Source: Flammulina velutipes (lineage: Eukaryota; Basidiomycota; Agaricomycetes; Agaricales; Physalacriaceae). From it: a stretch of 64,000 bases of DNA. The position numbers were made by a program, and so were the translations under genes. The notes under the pieces were generated by a model. It made no database searches. It was not told the DNA's origin and was given only the letters and a program-made list of their open reading frames with translations. Where the stretch lies: NCBI GenBank assembly GCA_011800155.1, contig CM022369.1:992001-1056000 (forward strand), given 5' to 3'. Position 1 is the stretch's first letter, and the number at the start of each line of letters is the position of its first letter. Shown here in pieces: positions 11,390 through 23,789 of this stretch.

Positions 11390-13358
11390 TTACAGCTTGA
11401 ACCCTCCCGCCAACCCCATGATATCGAACGGGTCCACAGTGGCCTTGATAGCCTGTAGCCGGGGCACGTTGTCCCCGTACAATAGCTCGACTGGGGTGTC
11501 ATACATAGCATAATTAGGATATGCCGCAGCAGTACCAACACTTGATTGACCATCCGCCACCGCAACATTCCGGAGATGTGCAGTGCTCTGTCGCAAACCA
11601 TCTAGGAACAAATCATCGGATTGAGGGAGGGTCCATCCGAAGTATATACCGGATGGCAAGTAGCGAACAGAGCGAGTCGGTGGATATGCGGTGTCCGCAC
11701 CAAAGCTGAGGATGTTGGGTTGGAAGGGCTCGAGCGTATATTGGATGATTGCGTCTTTGTCGAAACTGAATGTGTTACCCCAGAACTATGATAATTAATT
11801 AGGACAACGCAGAACAATAATTCGAGAGATAACTTACGAGTGTTTCATTCAGTGCTGCCTCAATCAAGGTAGGGGAATTTTCTATGAGTGGAACCGAGCC
11901 AACCATGCCTCTACATTGAAGATGAGAAAGATGATATGTATATTGATTACTCAGTCCTCACCTACTATTGGGAGCAGCCGAGCTTGATGGTGCTGCGAGG
12001 ATCAAAGAAAGCAGGCTACGCGTTTCGACATCCTTGGTGGCGTAGGGAATTGCCAAGAAATCATCAAAAATTCCAGCTGGTGGTGTGGGCCCATCGTAGA
12101 AAATTGACACTGCGGCTCCAAGCTAACGATTGATCAGAGTCTAGGATACACATTCCTAGTAATAACTTGCCTGACCAAGAATGAAATTGTATGAGAAATA
12201 CATACCAGCCTTGGGGTCTGTGACGTCGCTTGAGAACTTTGCTGCTGCTTCGCTCACTGCATTGATTTGCTCATCCGTAAATGTTATAGCACCGCCCTGT
12301 GAGGGATGTGAGGGTTTTGTTAGTGTTTAAATGTAAAGGCTAGAATATCATGCGCACCCAAACTCGACCTTGTGGGAACGTTTTAAGAGTGAAGCGCGTT
12401 ACAATACCCTGCAGTTGTACTTCAATCAGTGGTCTGTTGTGAATGAAGACGTAAACATGCTCACAAAATTGTTAAATCCACCCTATGAAAGTTCAAACTT
12501 CGAGCCAATGAATAGGAAGCTATCATGACTCACCTTGAGGGCGAAGAACAAGTCTTCTTCTGAATCCCTCGTAACGTACACGATGTCCCCGTTCGGTTTC
12601 ACAAGCTCAAAAGCTTCAACAGTATCGACAGTCAGTCCATGTTGATTCGTTAACCAAGAGAAGCCTGACATAATAAATTAGCGCTGAGGCGGGGAACGAG
12701 GAGGGACATTCATACCTCCCCCGAGAGTCAAGCCCGCCACACCGACTCCAGCACCCCTCCCACCTACAACGCTAACGCCATGCTCTTCTAGTTGGGCATA
12801 AACTGTCTCCCAAAGGAGACCAGTTCCAATTACCACCGTCTGCGAAGCCTCGTCGTAATTAACATCTACAAAACGGTTCATTGCAATCTGGACACCATTG
12901 GTCGATGAAAATCCTAAATTGGCCGAGTGTCCACCTCCTTTGATCTGTTAACGCTGATGAATATGAAGACGATGTATCGGTAAGCTGCAAGACATACTGC
13001 AAATGGTGTTCTCGTACTGCCAAGGATGGACAGCTGGAAAGGGAGTCAAATCCAAGGTATTTATTTCGAAATGCAACTTACAATGACAGACACATCTTCA
13101 GTGGTACCAGGTTCGACACTACACAGAGACTGTTGCGAGCTAGAAGGCAGCCAATGAGAGTTATCCCGAGTATAACCATCGGAGTCTGAGTGGGTTAGTG
13201 TCCATTCGGACAAATTCAACGGTTGTCAACCAACCAGGATAATAGACATCACTAGCATTCGAGATAGAAGTAGCGATCGTCTGACATATCTGCGGTGAAA
13301 CGGCAGCCCATGTAGGCGCCACAGAAAGCGCAAATCCGACAAAGAAGGCCGGGAACAT
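11390..13358 (-). CDS. Secreted FAD-linked oxidase, berberine-bridge-enzyme family
   Basis: About ten exons. The ATG at 13358 gives a signal peptide (MFPAFFVGFALSVAPTWA); an in-frame upstream ATG at 13391 would bury it. The FAD-binding PCMH domain shows KGGGHSANLGFSST, whose His normally carries 8-alpha-linked FAD, and GLTLGGGFSWLTNQHGLT. The sequence VVGGRGAGVGVAG has no Cys where bicovalent family members carry a second FAD link, so single covalent attachment is expected. The C-terminal BBE region has NVPRLQAIKATVDPFDIMGL. Such enzymes oxidise oligosaccharides or alkaloid-like metabolites, releasing H2O2. One intron (12170-12123) is of GC-AG type with a consensus GCAAGT donor. Confidence 0.88.
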
Positions 13359-15991
13359 TCTGTACGATCTTTGGCTTCGTTTTTGGTACATGCTTTATAG
13401 GCCAGGGCCTTTGACTTGGGGTGTAGTCAGCATACCTATGAAAGTGACAGTAGGTTGACAAATCTTTCTCTATAGCGCACTTGGTTTCCGAAAATAGTTA
13501 GTGAGTATACATTAATGGGCGGCCGCGTTGAGACGGAGCGCCCACGGCCACCTTACTTCATCGACACCAGCGAGAATTGCACTGGAGTCTGCCTGCGAAA
13601 CGCCGAGCATGTCCATTCGAAGGTCCAAGATGCCGTCATACAACGCTGGATATGGGTCTCGCCGATGTGTAGTCAGGGCAGAGTCGGATGCTGGTCCTAG
13701 GATACCGTCGGCGGGAAGGTCAAGGATGAAATTTCTGAAACTCCAAACGATTTACACCCAGGGTCATATGTTCAATTCCTTCACAGGCCACCTTGCTGTG
13801 TCGTTTTTTTGTTATAGCCTATAATGAACAAGTGCTGTTGTATCTTCTGGGGCTCTGTGTTTGGAGTGACCTGAGACCAGGATAATGAATATCTGAATGT
13901 AAACCATTGCTATAACCCATGATATTTTATGTAGCATAGATTTCCGATACAGTTGAACACACTCATACAATATTGCTTCAAAAAAGTTCATTATTATGTG
14001 AGGAGGAGTAAATACATGAGTAGGTACACTATAGTAGGTGGCCTTCATCATCCAGCCGCGATGATATATTGTGGCGGATGCTAGGTGCGTGGTCAAGGTT
14101 GTGGTCGTTGTCAGGTCCGGCCCCGGCCCCACCGTCCGGGGTCATTGTCGTTCGTCGTAGACGCCATCCGTCAGTGCGAGGTGGCCAAAGTCCCGGTTCT
14201 GTACGCCCGTCCTCGTATTTGCATCCAATCAATCATGTGGGATCATGTATGCATTTTATCAGTAGATACCTGAAAGGTGGCTTATTGCAACACACACCTG
14301 AGTCGAATGTCTGTATTCCCTCTTGGTTGCGGTCGTTGCAGTCGGAATTGGTGTTAACCTCAACTGGCGTGCCAGAGGTGGCGCACGCTCCGCATATGTC
14401 GGGAGACGAGACATGGTGATTGGGAATTGTTGGCGGGATGGCATGGTGTGGCGCTATTCTCGCGCTGATAGCGTGATAATCTTGCTATTGTCGAGGAGTG
14501 GACCAATGTAAGGAGCGAACGATGATGCAACGTTGATGTTACGCACCTCAGGTAGCAATGCATACATCTTTCCCTCCCTCGCACTCACTAACTTCCTCTT
14601 ATCGTTCCAGTGTGCTTGGCCGTCGATGTTGGTATCAGTGCGAGCAGTACGCGTCTCATCTCTTTGGCGGGTTGGCATTTGTCGGCAACGTCAGGGCGTA
14701 TAATGTTGTCGTCGCTGGCGTGTAGAAAGTCGTCGATCGCTGTCGTGTCGTTGGTCGTCGCGAGCCGTTGGGTGTTGGGGGTCGTTATCTTTGCCAATGA
14801 CCGGTGTAGGTGGTGGTAAGTGGCAAGTAGCAAAGTAGCAAGTAGCCGTGACTTGATGTGACGCGATATCGATCACCAGATTAGACCAGATTGGGATCGC
14901 GCTCGACCCGCCGTATTTTCCAAAAGTAGAACGTCTCCCGCTCATGCATCTGCCAATCTGTGCATTCTTTATCTTGAAGATTGTGTATATGCTCTGTAAT
15001 TGTGCCACGGTTCCATGCTGCCTGAGAAAGCTTCGAGCCTTGAATTGTATTGCATATCAATATCCAGAAGTGCACATGTACGGCTAATGTCTAATTGACC
15101 ATTCTCCTCGAACATCACAGCCTGTTGACGTTGTAGTGAGTGGTCAGTTCACCCATATTTCCCTGCCTTTCTTAGTTCTGCGCCACATTAGGTCCGGAAA
15201 CACCTTCTTATAAGCATTAGATAACAGTGATCACTTTTGAAGTCATGGCCGTGGGACAGCATAGTCTCTTCACTTCAGTACTCTCAAGTCTCATAACCTG
15301 GAGTGACAGCCACGAGACCTGGTCTCAATTGCTGAGGTGCATGAGATTGCTCATCATTGGTGGGTCTTTCAAACTGGCCTGGCGGCTCTGGCCATATATA
15401 GGGAGGCACTTCCTGCTCGTTGCCGACCTGTGGGGCTGGTGGCTCGCCGTCGGCTGTTTCCACAATGAGTTAGTTAGTTAGATTACAGCCTTACCACCTC
15501 CCTTATTATTATTATTACTATCGTGTCGGGGCAAACTTTCTAAAGACTTGTAAAGCGTAAGTTGCAACATTGGAAGATTGTATGTGTGGCCTTCCCAAAA
15601 GGAACTGTGAGCGTGTGAGAATTTCATCCTTGACCATCCCGCCGGCTATACCTAGGATGCAAACTCGATAATGGCACCTTGGCTTGGTTGAAAGAGCAGG
15701 GAAAGAGGATGGCCGGAGGAAGTCGTTGAACAAGTGTCATTTGTTATGTTTGTTGTAGATCGTGATCCTCCGATAGTTCCGACAAGACATACAATGAGAG
15801 TTCAGGTGTTTGCATTAGACAGAGGACATCGGGGACCTCAGTTCAAGGTAAGTAGTTCAAGGTCAAGACGCGTGAGGCATTTCCGGGCCGCAAGCCGATC
15901 TCAGTACACACGCTTAAGTTTCCTCGTCTAAAATTCAAGGATTCCTCCGTCCATAGATTGTACGATTACAAAAGGTGTATTATAATGCCCT
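13359..15991. other. Gene-poor region between the FAD oxidase and myosin genes
   Basis: No gene could be supported in this 2.6-kb stretch. Many short ORFs occur on both strands, but none has recognisable motifs, sensible splice sites or codon use like its neighbours. Between 13735 and 13510 the minus strand stays open for about 75 codons and reads like protein (FILDLPADGILGPASD and DPYPALYDGILDL), but it has no upstream start and no partner exon. Around 14820-14850 there are short repeats of AAGTAGC, and 15506-15520 is an ATT microsatellite. It may hold a decayed gene or a noncoding transcript. Confidence 0.5.
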
Positions 15992-18900
15992 CTACTGTCC
16001 TGCACGTTTGGCCAACTAGGAGAACAGTCAGCAAGTTTACTCCGGTAGAAGAAAAAGGTACGCACAAGGGCAGCTAAATCCATCTGACCAGCAGGAGCTG
16101 ACGGTGGTTTCACAGCACCTCCAGGCCGCGTTGGAGCGGCTGGCGTCGGACGCGGAGCAGAAGGAACAGGTGGTTTCCCGGGTACCTTCGGTGCACCAGG
16201 TTTAGCACCTACAGGAGGAGGCGCAGGTTTTGGCTTGGCCGCTACCGGTGGAGGCTTCGACGCCAGAGAGCTCGAAGGTCTCGAACTCGTTGAGGAATCG
16301 GTTGATGCTGTCTTCTTCCAAGGCGTAGCCGAACCATTCCCAGCTGCCATGCCCGGGAAGACTGCAACTGGTTTAGCGTTCATGTCTGCTGTGAGCGATG
16401 CTACTGATGTTCGAATGTTCGAAGAGGTGGGAGTCTTGGCAGCAGCTGGAGCAGGAGCTGGTGGAGGCGCGCGCGCACGAGGAGGAGGAGGCGGTGCAGG
16501 CGCCGCTGCCTTTGGAGGTTCCAACTCAAGATAATTATGAGGTGCCCAGCCCTCAGTCCCATCCTTCTTCACCAGCCACCATCCATTATCGTCCTTTTCA
16601 ACCAGTTCGACCAGATCATCTTTCTTCAGCGTCATCTCTCCTGCTTGTCCATCAAAGGCAAACTTCGCGCGGTATAAAGGCACCTCCGGTTTTGCTGGTG
16701 CCGGCGGAGGAGGCGGAGGAGGTGGAGGGGCAACGTTACGATGAGGGGCCGGAGGAGCTCTGCCGACACCATTCTTGGCTGGGACAGCAGCTGGCGTCGG
16801 CCTAAGAGCAGGCGCAGGCGCAGGAGTCGGTCTGGAAGTGGTAATAGGTGCTGCTGCTGCTGTAGCGTTTTGACCAGGGAAAGGTCTAGCGGCAGGCTTT
16901 GGTCTTGAGGCTGCAGGTTTCTGCACTATGGATTAACACGTTGAAAAAGGAAAAGGGATTATAAAACTGACGGATGGTCCCCCGGCTTTGAGTAGTTTCC
17001 CTTGGGTGATGGGTCGGACGACACCTGCCTTCCGCTTCGCAGGCGGGAATGAAAGGCTATTAGCAGGTTCACCGGTTGGAACATGCACGGCGTGACTCTT
17101 GTACAGATCGTCCTTCTTGATCGTCTCGTCGCGAATGAATGTAATTTGGGCACGCTTCTCCTTCTTCTTAGCATAGTCAAGACTATAATAACGATGAATA
17201 AGAATGGAGATTGATAAACAGAGCTCAAGACATACCTTGGGCCAACGTTTAATGTAATGCTCCCGTGGCTAAGTTGCATCAGATTAGCAGCGAGCTCCGT
17301 CTTGAAATAACAACTGATGATTGGATCGCCTTCTTCAGATGACGCGACGTTCAAGCACTGTATACTCGGGATGAATACCCACTAGATGACCACGAAAGAT
17401 TGCACTCACCAACCAATCGTCACGAAGGTTCGACATTCCGATACTCTTGATTGTGACCACCTGTATCTTGCGATCCAAAGCGTACGACGCGTAACCATCT
17501 TTCACGTTTAAGCTTATGATATTGACGGCCTTTTGCGTCTACAAATTCAGTGAGCAAGTGTATCACAAAAAAAAGGTCGGGTGCCACGCACTGCAACGAG
17601 GAAACGGGGGCTGGGTTTACTTGAGCGGCCAAGTTTCGATACCAAAACCTGGATACGACTACTAAAGGTCACTTCCTCGTCTAGAAAATGTCAGATGTGT
17701 AAGTAAGGGCAGCCAATGCAAAATACGCACTTCCGATGCCAGCGGCACTGGCCAATTCTGAACCGAGTGCACTCTTGCCATTGACATCGAGATAATCGCT
17801 CATGAACCGCCGGTAACTAAGCAAACTGAACCGTCTACGCTCCTTTCTGCCTGCCAAAATGGAATGGCCGTAATCACGAGCTTGGGCGTACACGATGCCC
17901 TCCTTGTTGTTCTTCCAGAACCTTTGAATCCGCCTGGCGCATTCATGCTTGTAACGCATGTAATTTCTGAATGCACGCTGAATGCGAGCAGCCATGTTGT
18001 GCCAATACCTATCTCGCATCGTTTCCAGTGCGAAAAGCTGAAATGAATGTTAGCTGTTAATCCGAACTTCAGGATCAATATCTTACAGTCTCAGGATTCT
18101 TGATGAAGGCTTTTGTGACACCCATTTGCCATTCTTCCTTGGCGATTCCAGTATCCTGCAAAATCTTTTCGCATCCAGACTTTGGATCTCCCGACCAGGT
18201 ATATTCGCCTGCGTATGAGGTGTTTGGCGAGAGCAAGTAGAACCGTTCGACCATCTTCTCGAAAGTGTTTCGGTAGGCAAAGCCTGCACGTCGGACTCGA
18301 ATGTTCTCCTGCAATCCAAGGTATTTGATCTGATGAAGAATAGCTTTGGTGTCGTACTCAGATCCACTACGATTCTGATTGGGCTTGATAGTTCGAATGT
18401 ACGAAGGCTGTGATTTCATGAGGTTTTCAACCAATGCTCCTGCGGATGCCTATGAAATCATGTTCAGATTGATCTCGATAGTAAATGTGGAATTACAGAC
18501 CTTTATCCTGTCCCCAGCAGTAGGGGGCCTCTTCTTGCTGTTGGGGTCCGGTCGATCCGGGAAGAGTTTCTGCAAGAACTGGTTGCCACTGGAGCCAATG
18601 AGATCGAAGAGGTCCTTGACCAACGAATCCTTGTTCTTGTCCGTCATACCAGAGATGTTGTACATGACATCACCAGCATAGTGACGAACAAGGAACTGGG
18701 AGCCACGAGCCTCGAAGTGAGGATTGGAAGCGAGCATTGAGGTGCGTTGCACAAAACTGTTATCAGCTGCAGAGGGGTCTGCATGAGCAGTTGCACAGGC
18801 ATCATTAAGAGCCGCAAAGATTCCAGGAGGGCGCCGTTCTTCGATGAGGTCGCATACAATCTTGTTGTTGAAGTATTTGATGGGATTCCATTTAATCTGC

Positions 18901-20641
18901 TCTCGAACGTATTCCTCTTGCTCCGTCTTCAGAGTCAGTTCAATAAAAATCTGTTGGAGCTTTTCGTTGACATAGTTGATGCAGAGTTGTTCGAATGAGT
19001 TATCCTAGACGCTATTAGCTCACAGTTGGGGCAAGTAGCACGGCATACCTCGAAGATCTCAAAACCGAAAATATCCTAAATGATCCTTAGCCTAAGAAGC
19101 TGGAATGGTTGGGAACACGTACCAGAATGCCAATAACATGCGATTTTGCCTGTCTTGGTTTCATGGAGACGTTGACTCTCGAGACAATCCACTCGAAGAG
19201 GTTATTATAGATCGCTTTGGCAAGAGCATCACGGCCAGTATTCGCCTGGGCTGGGTTGAGAGGGACGTCATAAATCGAACCTCTACGACCACCGCGCTGC
19301 GTTTCCATGACCTTTGTGGTCAAAACCTTTTGTACCAGTTCGCCATCGACTTCCATCAGATATGCAACGAAATCGGTAACGCCTGTATCCCCGATTTCGG
19401 AATTCCCGTCGTCTTTCTCCGTAAACTGTACATTTCCAAGCCATAGAATTGTGGCGAGCATCTTGAATATCTCATTCTGTTCATCGGCAGACAAACCAAT
19501 GATGCCCATGGCGCTCTACGGATGTTATTAGCTTAGTCAAAGAGACAAAATCGTTACTCACAATGGTGTCGTGATAGTCTTTGACATCGTCAATGTCCTG
19601 AACCTCAAGACAATTGCTGATGCTTGTATAAGCGTACATCTCTGGGCCTTGTAGACCAAATTGTTCTTTGGAGAAGAGTCATTGAAGTGACAGGCAGCGG
19701 AAATATTGCAACGTACCTCGTTGCTCGTCTGAGGCGCCTTTGGTGAATTGGTAGAAAATGTGAAAGTTTCTCTCATTCTCAACCTGGCCGACAACGCGTC
19801 CCTTCTCGAGCAGGTAATTGGTGATTTGGGCTCCTATGGGTTCTCCCTGCGCGTTGAACAATATTTCGAGATATTTTCCCTGTTGTCTGTCAGTACGTAT
19901 TGTATTGCATTAGGAATCAGACTACGCACATGTCGACTTGAGTTGTTATTCCGCAGCGTCTTGGCGCAACCGAAACTCTCGAGAAGGGGGTTGGTAGCAA
20001 GGACCATGTCCTTGATCTCCTGGATGCTACTGTCCTGTCCTCCAGAGACCGCAGCGATGTACTGCATGATACGCTTCGCCGCCTCTGTCTTGCCTGCACC
20101 CGATTCTCCCGATATGATAACACACTGGTTTTCGTGATACGCGTTCATGTTGTAGTACGAAGACTCAGCAATTCCAAAGACATGCGGAGGGACTTCGAGC
20201 CTGTTCTTGCCGCGATACTTGTCTAGTGTTTCGTCGGTATATATGCCCAAATCTGCAACGGTTCAGCCTCCGTCGCGACAGAGAGTAAGCCTACGCACCT
20301 CGAAAGGGATTTACAGAGATAAGCACAGCGCCGATGTATGTGTAGATCTCTGCGTTTGTCCATCGTTTCTGCAGGTTCTCGTTGATGCTTTCGTTGCTGA
20401 TTGTCGTCAGTAGCGTCATGTCGGCGACGCCTACTTGTTTCTTCTTGAATCCTTCCTTCCAATCGGCCTGAAATTGTCGGTATTTCTTCCAATTCTCGAG
20501 CGACCTGAAGCTACCTTTGCCACCTTGCCACCACCGCCTGATTTCTTGGGAGCGGGAGTCACCTTCTTCCCCGCCTTCTTGGATGGCGCCTAGCGCTTTT
20601 TAGAATCAAGCAGTAAGCGATGCTGAATCAAGACTTACCAT
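15992..20641 (-). CDS. MYO1: Class I myosin (actin-based motor with SH3 domain)
   Basis: A long multi-exon gene. The first coding exon is the start codon alone (20641-20639), followed at once by an intron; exon two begins APSKKAGKK, the usual N-terminus of fungal myosin-I. The motor domain shows [18 protein letters not shown] (P-loop), NNNSSRHGKYLEI (switch I) and [16 protein letters not shown] (relay). [12 protein letters not shown] carries the TEDS-rule serine that PAK/Ste20 kinases phosphorylate. Two IQ motifs, a basic TH1 tail, Ala/Pro-rich linkers and one SH3 domain ([20 protein letters not shown] to [10 protein letters not shown]) follow. After the last intron (16065-16016) the protein ends QMDLAALLAKRAGQ at TAG 15994-15992, with no acidic tail ending in Trp. 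Expected role: endocytic actin patches and hyphal polarity. Confidence 0.95.
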
Positions 20642-21140
20642 GCTAGGCGAGTCTAGTGGTCGTTAAGTAGTAGTAGGATGTAGGATACAGCCAATGCTAT
20701 GGCGGGTATGAGAGAACGGGGTAGAAGAACAATATCGGCATTGCCCGTGCCACCAATGTGTGCGTTATTTGTACCACTCGTTCGAATGGATTGTAGCTCT
20801 ATTGATACTAAGGTATAGCTCGTTTTCTACGCCCCAAACATATATGCCTCGTCGCGCACAAGACGTACCACCTCATCGAACTCGAACTATAGGTTCCTGT
20901 TCTACATGCGATGGTGAATGCTATCAGCCCTTCTCGTGCACCCCCAAACTTTCTGAGAGACACCTGGAGAGCCCGAATGACTGCATCGCAGTCAGTCGCG
21001 GAAGAACAACGATAAGTAATTTCGACCTTGACGCTCGAGCTACACACCAAGACTCGACGGCAACGAATTCCTACGTCTGAAATGAGAGTCAAGTTATAGA
21101 TAAAGAATAAAGGCATACCGACAGCCGCAGCGCAGTCATC
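20642..21140. other. Intergenic region upstream of the myosin gene
   Basis: Contains the 5' flank of MYO1 and the 3' flank of the APH-like gene, which is on the same strand. ORFs of about 100 codons on both strands overlap each other and show no family motifs. Nothing further is supported. Confidence 0.5.
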
Positions 21141-22003
21141 TTACGCGCAATAATCGATGTGGTGTAATACGTCGTGAACTGCAGCCACTGCTAACAACGG
21201 CCAACCATCTTCTGGAAAGACAACACTGAGGACTTTTGACCATCCTTCGGTTTTGAAATCTGGGTCATGCATCCGGCAATACTCCCAATGGCAATAGTCA
21301 GGATAATAACCAGCGTGCTCCCAATCGAGAATCGCGGTAATTCTGCAGCCGTCGTCTGGATCCACCATGATGTTTTTTGGGAGGAGGTCGCCATGGGTAA
21401 ACCTGATGAGGCCGTCCACAGGGATGGGATCGCGCCAGACTTTCGCCCAAGCTGACGCACCGCAGCGACAGCGCGAAAAGAGGAATGCATGAAATTCGGT
21501 GACAGACAGCACTGCAGCTGTAGGGGAACCAACATCGAGCGAAGTGGCTCATTTGTGACCGATGCAACAGATGGAGACTGAGGTTCGCCGATGCGGTCTA
21601 CCAGGAGCTTGAGGTCGTTACCGATGGATTCCAGGACTGCATCCGGAAGTGTATCATCGAGTGATACACCCTTTGTTTCTTCCATGCAGATATACCATAC
21701 TCCATCGGACCCCTCCCAGTTGGGATCTGGTGTCTTCCAGGGGTAAGGATCTCCAGGATATTTAAGTATTCTTGGGACGGGTAAGCCTAACTCTCTGGCG
21801 AATAACATGCATAGCACCTCCTCCGCCAGGACAAAGCCACCGTGTTTGAGGATAACGCCGTCTTGCAGTTTAAGGACCCTCTGCCATTGACCTTCGTCAG
21901 AGAGAGGGTGAATGCGTTCCAGATCCTGCACCGATTCGGGGATTGGGGTAGCTGTTTCGCAAGTTAACAACATGATAGTAAGAGTCCAAAGTGAAATAAG
22001 CAA
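21141..22003 (-). pseudogene. APH/choline-kinase-like phosphotransferase, frameshifted
   Basis: The C-terminal half has the catalytic loop FTHGDLLPKNIMVD (HGDxxxxN) and the metal-binding AILDWEHAGYYPD of the aminoglycoside-phosphotransferase fold, a kinase-like family widespread in fungi that phosphorylates small molecules. The N-terminal half (VILKHGG, ELGLPVPRILKYPG, MEETKGVSLDD) is in a different reading frame. Family alignment expects PLRS to run directly into SVTEFHAFLFSR, so the frame must change between about 21548 and 21500. No donor-acceptor pair in correct phase spares the conserved parts. This is either a disabling indel or a sequence error. The start is uncertain (22003 or an internal Met), and only 36 bp separate it from the stop of the preceding gene. 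Confidence 0.6.
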
Positions 22004-22039
22004 ATATCTCGTGCCGGATATCCGAGTCCTAAAAATGGA

Positions 22040-23738
22040 TTACGAACGTCTGCTCAGAGGAGTAGTTTCTTCTACATCCTCATCCTCGCTGTCTTCATCC
22101 GGCTGAGGAATATATCTATGATATCTCCCAGGTGTTTCTCCCAGCTGCTCAAGGTACTGATGCAGCATTTCCTCCCTCCCCACCGGTCGTATCTCATACC
22201 CTTCCGATCCCCGTCTGACATTCTTCGTTGTTAGGCGGCTGCGCTCCTCTTCTATGGACGAATCTGAATCCTCTTCATAATCATATCCTGAGCTAGCGCC
22301 TTCCTGATAATCGGGATGGTAGGGAGGAAGCGTAGACTGATGGGCCTGACGTTTCGGACGACGCGCAGAATTACGCACATGAGAATTAGATGGCTGTAGT
22401 TCGGGATTGAAGCCGTTGCCGTATGTCCATGGCGAGTCAGGAAGGTTGAAGGATTCTGGTTGTTCTGCTGATGGTACAGGTATAGGATTTTGTGGTGGCC
22501 AGTCCGAAAGTTCGTATCCTTCGTCTTGGAGTGGTTGAATGGATAATGAACAACGTAGAAGGCAAGGACCGACCTTTGTTTAGTTCGTACTTGAGACCGT
22601 CTCCAGGAGCCGGCGTAGGCCAGCACCACCACAATGGGTTGGGTCCTAATATGGAGTCTATGTTTCGTCGACGACCAAGGTGCTGAATGCTGATATGAGT
22701 ACATGCCCTTATGTGACAGAGAGACGCGTACGTAGGGGTATTTGATCTCCCGAAGTTTATTGCCTCGAACCATAGTGGCTGCCTTGTCCTTTTCCCATCC
22801 TTCTATAGTTGTCATGTTGCTCATCAAGGAGGAGAAATGGAATAAGCTGAGAAAGTTGAGCATCTCTATGGAGAAGAAGGTAGGAATCACTCACCTGAAC
22901 CCGCCAACTGCCAACAAGACAGGAATGCAGAATACGTAGTTTAGGACGATGAAGATGAGCTCGAGGCTTGTTACTGTATTCTGTTATGGGTTGAGCAAAA
23001 GATTACGGGAGGAGAAGAAGGCCAACCCAGTATGTCGCCGTCGTTTCGGTCATTACTCGTCGAGTGACCATGGCTAGATGGTATGAACAAGCTAGATCAA
23101 CGTAGAAGAGGAACCGCAGGAAGTAGCCATAGTTATACTGGCCGATGCAATTGTTTACCCAAGGACAGTGGTGATCTTAAGTCGAGTTTAGAGTAAGGAA
23201 GATATTCGAAAGGGCCACTTACCCATGCGCAGCACGCAACTGTATCAGGATGAGTATATAATTCGCAAGTACGCTTGGTGGTAAACGCACCGGTTGCACT
23301 GACGACAATGGTGGGCCCTAGGAGGTTTGTACTTTTCGCACATCCTGCAGTATCTCGGTGCGCCGGTGACCCGTTTAACTTCAAACCCATCCTCGTTGGT
23401 ATTGGGTTGCTAATTGAGTTGTATCATGAGGCGGTGCATCTTGTCCAAGTGAAATTTGACTTGCCCATGAGACTGGCACACCTCCGGGGTCGGTAAAGAC
23501 ACACAGAAAGTAATTCCAGAAGAGAAATCCAACAAGACAGCTACCAGGACGTGAGCGAAGCCGGCGTGAGCAGAAAGTATTCCCACTTGAACGGTAAGAG
23601 GAGGCTAACGAGCTCTACTGAGAGTACCCGGCCGTACCATGGCCATATTATGAATATCTGGGACGAGTATGCAATAAAGCAGATGAGGGCGACGACAAGG
23701 TTGACGACGAGACGACCGAGGAAACTAGAGGGATGCAT
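22040..23738 (-). CDS. PFA4: Palmitoyltransferase of the Pfa4 group (DHHC)
   Basis: An ER membrane S-acyltransferase that palmitoylates proteins such as chitin synthase 3. N-terminal helices include [17 protein letters not shown]. Exon two ends at GGVPVSW and joins [14 protein letters not shown] across a GC-AG intron (23464-23410). The cysteine-rich domain reads [20 protein letters not shown], then [17 protein letters not shown], with the catalytic DHHC split across a 17-nt exon and the next one. Two further membrane helices and the [18 protein letters not shown] motif follow, specific to this group. The C-terminal tail is acidic and Ser-rich. The start at 23738 is about 51 bp from that of a divergent gene, so they probably share a promoter. 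Confidence 0.92.
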
Positions 23739-23789
23739 TTGGGTAAACACGAACAAATCATCGCGCTCTCCTTGCTTTCCGCATTCGCG

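Noticed and set aside
14029..14833. Cluster of short overlapping ORFs on both strands
   Set aside because: Frames overlap each other, compositions are skewed by local repeats, and no conserved motif or coherent exon chain could be built.
20760..21116. Overlapping sense and antisense ORFs of about 100 codons upstream of myosin
   Set aside because: No motifs, mutually exclusive frames, and located in a promoter region.
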